From Cymbomonas tetramitiformis (lineage: Eukaryota; Chlorophyta; Pyramimonadophyceae; Pyramimonadales; Pyramimonadaceae): a DNA stretch of 13,067 nt. The DNA is taken from the NCBI GenBank assembly GCA_001247695.2, contig LGRX02015653.1:17304-30370 (forward strand). The letters are read 5' to 3'. Position numbers and translations under genes: made by a program. The stretch's first letter is position 1; the number at the start of each line of letters is the position of its first letter. The notes below the pieces were generated by a model that searched no databases, was not told where the DNA came from, and worked only from the letters and a program-made list of their open reading frames with translations. Shown here one piece after another: positions 7,704 through 13,067 of this stretch.

Positions 7704-10700
7704 TCAAACAACGGGGAAGGCAGCTTTGCGCCGGGAAGCAATCGAAACAGCCCGCCCCCATTCCAACACCTGCGAGCCCCGCGGGTCCAAGAGCGCTGGC
7801 GCAGTCAGCTGAGCAATCGGCATTCCAAGCGGAGGGGCGAGCGAGCAAAGGCCCACCTGGCGCACTGCATGTTGGTGCAGCATATGGGAATCGCGCATCA
7901 GGGCATACTCATCCTCGCTCTTCCTGCAGCCCCACCATGCAGAGGCACCCCGTCACATATCTGATTCAATGCCACGTTGTAACCCCCGCTGCAGTGCACG
8001 GGCGTGCCCAGTCTGCCTCAGGAGCCCCTAGCGCTCCGCATGCACGCTACGTGTCACTGTTCCGCTCGTGTCACTGTTCCGCTCGTCTCATGATGTCCCA
8101 TCCCATTCGCGGCAAAAGTGCATTCCACTGCGGTCGGTGCGTATCCTCTGAATCCGACGGCGCATCCGCATCTGCACCAGTATCGCACTCCGGTTGTGCC
8201 GCCCAGCTCGGTGTGGGCGGTGCTTCCGTGGGCCGGCGGCTGCGCATGCCGCACCTCCCCAGGCTGCCAGAAGCGCCCTCCTGGAGTAGTGGAGGCACGG
8301 AGCTGTGCACATTGAGGCGCTGGCAACGTGGGTCGGTGTCGAAGACTGCCTCGAATCCGCCCTCCTGGGTTTGCGCAAACAGGCAGCAGAGTCGCGACGC
8401 CACCCACGGTGGCACGAGCTGCTTACACTCCGCCTGCAGCCACCAGCCAGCGCCACCTTCTGAGGCCGTGCAATGCATATGGACCCCCCAAGCACGCCCC
8501 GGGCACTCCCCAGGCACGCCTCACGCATGCAGCCAAGAGTGCGGCGGCCCAGTGACACCTCCACTGCCCCAAAGGAGCCCCACACCTTCGCGACCACACA
8601 TGGGCGCGACGACGGAGCGAAAGGGCTTGCTACAAGAGCATAACGACGTAGTGAAAAGGCTTGCTACAAGTGCATGACGACGGAGTGAAAAGGCTTGCTA
8701 CAAGTGCATGACGACGGAGCGAAAGGGCTTGCTACAAGAGCATACTTGTGGTGAAAAGGCTTGCCACCAAGAGCAACAACGGCTGAGTGAAAAGGCTTGC
8801 TGCAAGAGCATAACAACGGAGTGAAAAGGCTTGCTACAAGAGCATAGCGACGGAGTGAAAAGGCTTACTACAAAGAGCATATGGCGGAGTGAAAAGGCTA
8901 CTACACTTGCTACAAGAGCATAACGGCGGAGCGAAAAGGCTTGCTACAAGAGCATAACGACGTAGTGAAAGGCTTGCTACAAGAGCATGACGGCGGGTAG
9001 GCTTGCTACAAGAGCATACTTGACGGAGTGAAAAGGCTTGCTACAAGAGCATAACGACGGAGTGAAAAGGCTTGCTACAAGAGCATAACGACGGAGTGAA
9101 AAGGCTTGCTACAAGAGCATAACGACGGAGTGAAAAGGCTTGCTACAAGTGCATGACGACGGAATGAAGAGGCTTGCTACAAGTGCATGACGACGGAATG
9201 ACAAGGGAGGGGTGGGGTCTCAGATGGATGTCAAATGGACGTCTCAACGGGCACAGGGGCCCACAGGGGCCGCAGAGTGCTGATGACTAAGCCTGTGGCC
9301 AACGTTGAGCTTCTTACCGTGAATACCGTGACACAGCCATCTGCGTCTGCCATCTCTGCATTTGCGGCATCGCCGGCATTGCGCTGCTCCGCCACCGGCT
9401 CGGCGCGCCGGACATGCCCTGCAGCCACAGCGCTCGAGCTCAGCCGAGCCCTGATGATGCCCCCTGAAGCCCCCCTGGAGGCGAGTTGCAGAAGTGCTGG
9501 ACCCTCCCTCGCACTGTGCGATCCAGCATAATGGGGTCGAGGGGCAAATGCCTAGGGCCTGTGCGTGTCTGTGGGCAGGGGCTGAGATCGGCCAGAAATT
9601 TGAGAGCGAAAATATTTTCGGACACCCGTTCGCCGCTTCGAGGTCCGCATGCCGTTGCAAGTCAACTCCAGGTACCGGAAGCTAAAAACCGCCTTGAGGG
9701 GGGCAGCCAATGTTGCTGAGAGGGTCCCCGTGGACCTCTCTGTCTGCTGGAGTTGAAACAGTCTGCAAGGCCGGCATATCTTGCTGCGGGAGTCGGAGAA
9801 GGCTGCAGGGCCGGCATATCTTACAGCGGGAGTCGGAGAAGGCTGCAGGGCCGGCATATCTTGCAGCGGGAGTCGGAGAAGGCTGCAGGGCCGGCATATC
9901 TTGCAGCGGGAGTCGGAGAAGGCTGCAGGGCCGGCATATCTTGCAGTGGGAGTCGGAGAAGGCTGCAGGGCCGGCATATCTTGCAGCGGGAGTCGGAGAA
10001 GGCTGCAGGGCCGGCATATCTTGCAGCTGCATGCATCACTGCGCTCACGCCCGGCGGGGAGCGGGAACGCGGGGGGACGGGGGTGCCGCACCGCACTGCA
10101 GCGGCAGCGAATTGACCACCGCGTTTTGAAAAGGCACCGGAGCGAGCAGGGTGGGCACCGAGCCCCCCTCGGTCATCCCCCTCGTCATGCAGTAGCTCAG
10201 GAGGAAGTTAAACAGCGCGTGAACCTACACAACATTCCCGCCAGTATCGTTTAGGGCATGCCGTGCTCGGCACTGAGGTGCTCGCTTGGGAGGGACATGC
10301 CGGAAAAGGAAGGAGAGATCCCAAATTTTATGATTTCTCACCGCGAGGAGAAACAGTCTGTGCACAGTCTGTGCACTGCAAGGTCTGCCTGGCAGCATGC
10401 CCTAGGAAGACAGGAACCCACGGCACCAGTCCGCAGAGGCCCCCTCCAAAACGGGAAGCAAAAAGGTTTGACCATCCCCATTACTACAATGACGATGAGG
10501 AGGGAGGGACAAGTGGAGATGGGAGGGAAAGGCCTGGGAAGGGAGGGGTGCGCGGAGAGGAAGGGAGGGACAAGTGGAGATGGGAGGGAACGGCAGGGTT
10601 ACATCTAGGCCAATATGCTGGGTTAGCAGCCAGGGTTACATCTAGGCCAATATGCTAAGGTAGCAGCCAGGATTACATCTAGGCCAACATGCTAGGTGAG

Positions 10701-12567
10701 CAGCCAGGGTTACATATAGGCCAACATGCTAGGTAGCAGCCAGGGTTACATCTAGGCCAATATGCTAGGGTAGCAGCCAGGTTACATCTAGGCCAAACAT
10801 GCTAGGGTAGCAGCCAGGTTACATCTAGGCCAACATGCTAGGGTAGCAGCCAGGGTTACATCTAGGCCAACATGCTAGGTAGCAGCCATTGTTACATCTA
10901 GGCCAATATGCTAGGCAGCGTCAGGTTACATCTAGGCCAACATGCTAGGCAGCAGCCAGGGTTACATCTAGGCCAACATGCTAGGTAGCGTTTCGTGGGT
11001 TACATTCAGGCCAATATGCTAGGCAGCGTTTGTGGTTACATCTAGACCAACATGCCAGGGCAGCAGCCTGTGGGCCACATCTAGGCCAACATGCCAGGGC
11101 AGCGCTCATTGTTACATTCAGGCCAATATGCCAGGTAGCAGCCGTGGTTACATCTAGGCCAACATGCTAGGGTAGCGTTTAGGTTAAGATCTAGGCCAAC
11201 ATGCTAGGTAGCAGCCAGGTTACATCTAGGCCAATATGCTAGGGTAGCAGCCAGGGTTACATCTAGACCAACATGCTGGGTAGCAGCCAGGGTTACATCT
11301 ATGAGGCCAATATGCTAGGGTAGCAGCCAGGGTTACATCTAGGCCAACATGCTAGGGTAGCAGCTAGGGAAAGAGGTAATAGCTAGGGCAATATGGCAAT
11401 AGCCAGGGTAGCAGCTGCAGCAATAGTTCAAAAGTTAGGGCGGGGTGTAACAGCCAGGGGCAACAATGATGGCAACAATGATCAAAGATGCCGATCAGGG
11501 TAAGAGGCAGAGCCATAGAACAGCAACGAGGCCAAGCACCTGCAACGCCGACTGCAGAGCGTTGCTCAAGCCTCAGCTTACCTGAGCTTCAGCGAGAGCG
11601 CATCTAGGGTGCCGGGTGGGTGACAAACGGAGGGAATGCCCAACCTTAAGGGATCGAATTTGAGATCCACCTGGATAGCAACAAGGCAGGAGGGAGGTCA
11701 CCCACCTGGATAGCAACACGGCAGGAGGGAGGTCACCCACCTGGATATAACACGGCAGGAGGGAGGTCACCCACCTGGATATAACACGGTGAGGAGGGAG
11801 GCCACCCACCCTGATAGGCAAGGGGAACAAGGCAGGAGGGAGGTCACCCACCTGGATAGCAGCTAAGGCAGGAGGGAGGTCACCCACTCCGGATATAACA
11901 CGGCAGGAGGGAGGTCACCCACCTGGATTAGCAACAAGGCAGGAGGGAGGTCACCCACCTGGATAGCAACAAGGCAGGAGGAGTGTCACCCACCTGGATA
12001 GCAACACGGCAGGAGGAGGTCACCCACCTGGATAGCAACACGGCAGGAGGGGAGGTCACCCACCTGATAGCAACACGGCAGGGAGGGAGGTCACCCACCT
12101 GGATACAACAAGGCAGGAGGGAGGTCACCACCTGGATAGCAACACGGCAGAGGGAGGTCACCCACCTGATAGCAACAAGGCAGGAGGGAGGTCACCCACC
12201 TGACAGTAACACGGCAGGAGGGAGGTCACCCACCTGGATAGCAACAAGGCAGGAGGGAGGTCACCCACCTGATATAAACAAGGCAGGAGTGGGAGGCTCA
12301 CCCACCTGGACAAGCAACAAGGCAGGAGGGAGGTCACCCACCTGATAGCAACACGGCAGAGAGGTCACCCACCTGAACAGTAACACGGCAGGGAGGTCAC
12401 CCACCTGAACAGCAACACGGCAGGAGGGAGGTCACCCACCTGGATAGTCCCAGAGAAGCTCAGCATCGACTCCGGCTCGTCGTCTACATCCGCATATGGA
12501 TCCGTCGTCTTTATCTGCGGCAAGGTCATCATCACCCAGAGTTGTGCCCCGCATGAGCAGTCAGCTC
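7704..12567 (-). CDS. Unrecognised multi-exon gene with minisatellite-filled introns
   Basis: Exons in transcript order: 12567-12440, 11670-11582, (one missing), 10224-10097, 9681-9626, 9418-9318, 8433-8255, 8171-8058, 7923-7857, 7769-7704 (stop TGA 7706-7704). Examples of the protein are LWVMMTLPQIKTTDPYADVD, LSFSGTIQ|VDLKFDPLRLGI, MTEGGSVPTLLAPVPFQNAV, LPLH|FRYLELTCNG, DGCVTVFT|AECKQLVPPWVA, GGFEAVFDTDPRCQRL, GFRGYAPTAVECTFAANGMG and TRAEQ|KSEDEYALMRDSHM. Support comes from matching phases at eight junctions, pyrimidine-AG acceptors and GT donors, coding-like residue use, and frames that stay open only inside these exons. About 300 residues are recovered; the 5' end is not seen. Short alternating hydrophobic strands suggest beta-rich domains. 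I do not recognise the family. Exon 11670-11582 ends with two carried bases but exon 10224 starts in phase 0, so an exon of length 1 mod 3 is missing; a 25-nt piece near 10410-10380 would fit but is weak. Introns 1, 2, 3 and 5 of this list carry the 35-, 37-, 40- and 34-bp arrays. Confidence 0.7.
7770..7856 (-). other. 87-nt last intron of the minus-strand gene, frame-neutral
   Basis: It starts CAG|GTGGGC and ends GGCTCGCAG|GTG. The length is 29 codons and the frame is open through it, so retention would insert 29 residues without a stop. It may be a retained or alternative intron. Confidence 0.45.
8050..8083. repeat. 17-bp tandem duplication over a splice donor
   Basis: CGTGTCACTGTTCCGCT occurs twice in tandem (8050-8066 and 8067-8083). 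On the minus strand each copy holds the donor ACA|GTGACAC. Only the second donor in transcript order (exon ending at 8058) joins the next exon in frame. Confidence 0.85.
8608..9203 (-). repeat. 34-bp minisatellite, about 17 copies, in an intron
   Basis: The unit is close to GACGGAGTGAAAAGGCTTG plus CTACAAGAGCATAAC, with indels in the middle units. It fills the intron between exons ending at 9318 and starting at 8433 of the minus-strand gene. On the gene's sense strand each unit reads a pyrimidine-rich stretch ending in CTCTTGTAG, resembling an acceptor. Units at both ends share the variant TGCATGACGACGG, while inner units have GCATAACGACGG. Confidence 0.93.
9751..10030 (-). repeat. 40-bp minisatellite, 7 copies, open in all six frames
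   Basis: Units start every 40 bp at 9751, 9791, 9831, 9871, 9911, 9951 and 9991. The unit begins AGTCGGAGAAGGCTGCAGGG and continues CCGGCATATCTTGCAGCGGG. The first unit is the most diverged and the last ends in CTGC; the inner ones are almost identical. It lies in the intron between exons 10224-10097 and 9681-9626. The monomer has no stop in any frame, and 40 is not a multiple of 3, so each frame cycles through a 40-residue pattern. The resulting long frames on both strands are not genes. Confidence 0.95.
10501..10590. repeat. G-rich direct repeat with G-quadruplex potential
   Basis: AGGGAGGGACAAGTGGAGAT followed by GGGAGGGAA occurs at 10501-10529 and again near 10562-10590. Between them, GGGAGGG ... 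GGGAAGGGAGGGG gives four or more G-tracts with short loops on the plus strand. It lies in the intron of the minus-strand gene next to the 37-bp array, so the RNA would carry the C-rich strand. Confidence 0.7.
10594..11367 (-). repeat. 37-bp minisatellite, about 21 copies, in an intron
   Basis: The unit is roughly CAGGGTTACATCTAGGCC plus AACATGCTAGGGTAGCAGC. CAATATG and CAACATG variants are interspersed, and a more diverged block occupies about 10900-11180. It fills much of the intron after exon 11670-11582 of the minus-strand gene. On the sense strand each unit has CCTAG preceded by pyrimidines and, two bases later, GTAACC. The surrounding 11368-11575 contains degenerate remnants (AGCTAGGGCAATATGGCAAT) and no gene. 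Confidence 0.94.
11664..12447 (-). repeat. 35-bp minisatellite, about 22 units, making up an entire intron
   Basis: The plus-strand unit is GGTCACCCACCTGGATAGC plus AACACGGCAGGAGGGA. The intron between exon 12567-12440 and exon 11670-11582 is 12439-11671, 769 nt, or 22 x 35 minus 1. Both the donor (ATCCAG|GTGGGTGACC) and the acceptor (GTTGCTATCCAG|GTGG) are themselves unit junctions. On the sense strand each monomer begins GTGGGTGACCTCCCTCC and ends TATCCAG or close to it. By eye about 19 of 23 junctions keep CAG|GTGGGT. An inverted copy of the junction, GGGTGGGTGAC, lies in exon 2 at 11614-11624. Confidence 0.95.
12440..12567 (-). other. First exon recovered of the minus-strand gene
   Basis: Acceptor ACCTTCAG, then GA and 42 codons (ADCSCGAQLWVMMTLPQIKT ... 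LSFSGTIQ), then donor CAG|GTGGGT. The Asp/Glu cluster DPYADVDDEPES is followed by a strand-like segment that continues smoothly into VDLKFDPLRLGI of the next exon. Upstream exons must exist because the codon is entered with one carried base. Confidence 0.65.
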
Positions 12568-12647
12568 CTGAAGGTCTATGGCGCGGCTGAGCGTGCAAAG
12601 TTTGCCCCGCATTATGCTGGGTGGGGCGCAAGCTTTCACTCGCTCCT

Positions 12648-12822
12648 GGGACCGGAGAGGCACTCTTGGGACCGGGGAGGCCACTGCGGGAACCGGAGAG
12701 GCCACTGCGGGGACCGGAGAGGCCACTGCGGGGACCAGAGAGGTCACTGCGGGGCTGCGGGGACCGGAGAGGACACTGCGGGGACCGGAGAGGCCACTGC
12801 GGGGACCGGGGAGGCCACTGCA
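12648..12822. repeat. 21-bp tandem array, about 8 copies
   Basis: The unit is GGGGACCGGAGAGGCCACTGC with an 8-nt insertion (extra GGGGCTGC) near 12751-12758. On the minus strand it encodes a seven-residue SPVPAVA pattern, and each unit ends TCCCCGCAG. It lies upstream of the first recovered exon of the minus-strand gene, either as intron or as a Pro/Ala/Val-rich coding region; the insertion shifts the frame. Confidence 0.9.
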
Positions 12823-13067
12823 GGTGCCAGGACTACTGGTGGCACACGCAGCTTGACCGGTGGCGGCGCAGGTGCCAGGACTACTGGTGGCACACGCAGC
12901 TTGACCGGTGGCGGCGCAGGTGCCAGGACTACTGGTGGCACACGCAGCTTGACCAGTGGCGGCGCAGGTGCCAGGACTACTGGTGGCACACGCAGCTTGA
13001 CCGGTGGCGGCGCAGGTGCCAGGACTACTGGTGGCACACGCAGCTTGACCAGTGGCGGCGCAGGTGC
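12823..13067. repeat. 48-bp tandem array, 5 full copies, running off the window
   Basis: Units start at 12823, 12871, 12919, 12967 and 13015, and a sixth begins at 13063. They are nearly identical; the marked difference is ACCGGTGG or ACCAGTGG (G, G, A, G, A in order). The minus strand is open through all copies with a 16-residue pattern, VPPVVLAPAPPPVKLR (or PPL), and runs into the 21-bp array in the same frame. It may be a coding Pro-rich linker or intronic. Confidence 0.92.

Noticed and set aside
7631..8677. Plus-strand open frame of 348 codons
   Set aside because: It is the complement of spliced minus-strand exons, has erratic composition, and runs into the 34-bp array; minus-strand exons with consistent phases explain the region better.
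9235..9531. Plus-strand frame of 98 codons beginning MDVSTGTGAHRG
   Set aside because: It is antisense to the minus-strand exon 9418-9318, which ends at a clean GTAAGA donor and continues in frame into the next exon.
9440..9625. Minus-strand frame containing NIFALKFLADL and LDRTVRG as a separate exon
   Set aside because: It looks protein-like, but no acceptor or donor links it in phase to its neighbours; I treat it as intron 9625-9419. It is the weakest part of that gene model.
9552..10129. Long open frames on both strands over the 40-bp array
   Set aside because: They arise because the repeat unit lacks stops in every frame; flanking splice signals place the array in an intron.
11983..12345. 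Open frames in the 35-bp array (plus and minus strand)
   Set aside because: They are short, periodic and broken by indels, and the array is the intron between two phase-matched exons.
8608..12447. CRISPR arrays, suggested by regularly spaced repeats of 34-40 bp
   Set aside because: The units abut with no unique spacers, and the setting is eukaryotic with introns; these are minisatellites.

Overview
This is nuclear DNA of a photosynthetic eukaryote, most likely a green alga. There are no bacterial operons or Shine-Dalgarno sites. Genes are cut into short exons with GT...AG introns whose phases match across junctions. One gene starts with an Ala/Ser/Lys/Arg-rich plastid transit peptide, and chlorophyte-type TGTAA poly(A) candidates lie downstream of both main genes. 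The extreme load of intronic minisatellites would suit a repeat-rich prasinophyte, but that is a guess.

Layout. (1) 584-4955, plus strand: a gene of at least eight exons for a plastid-targeted protein with a glycosyltransferase-family-9 (heptosyltransferase-like) layout. Seven exons join in perfect phase into 392 residues; the last join is unresolved. Intron 1 holds a 42-bp minisatellite. (2) 322-595, minus strand: a possible divergent first exon with a signal peptide, whose ATG overlaps the plus-strand gene's first ATG. (3) 4956-7190: mostly non-coding and AT-rich in part, with a coding-like fragment (5750-5886), a strong hairpin, a tandem duplication of about 350 bp (6173-6868) and a cluster of competing hairpins. 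(4) 7704-12567, minus strand: a gene hidden by repeats. I assembled nine exons totalling about 300 residues; eight of the joins are phase-consistent or nearly so, and one exon is missing. Four of its introns are each filled by a different minisatellite (35, 37, 40 and 34 bp). I do not recognise its product. (5) 12648-13067: two further arrays (21 and 48 bp) upstream of the minus-strand gene or part of it.

The most unusual feature is the 35-bp array. It makes up the whole intron between two exons of the minus-strand gene, both splice sites lie inside repeat units, and each monomer begins GT and ends AG. Most unit junctions therefore read pyrimidine tract-CAG|GTGGGT, the architecture of a recursive splice site. 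The long open frames inside the arrays, including one array open in all six frames, are products of periodicity and should not be called genes.
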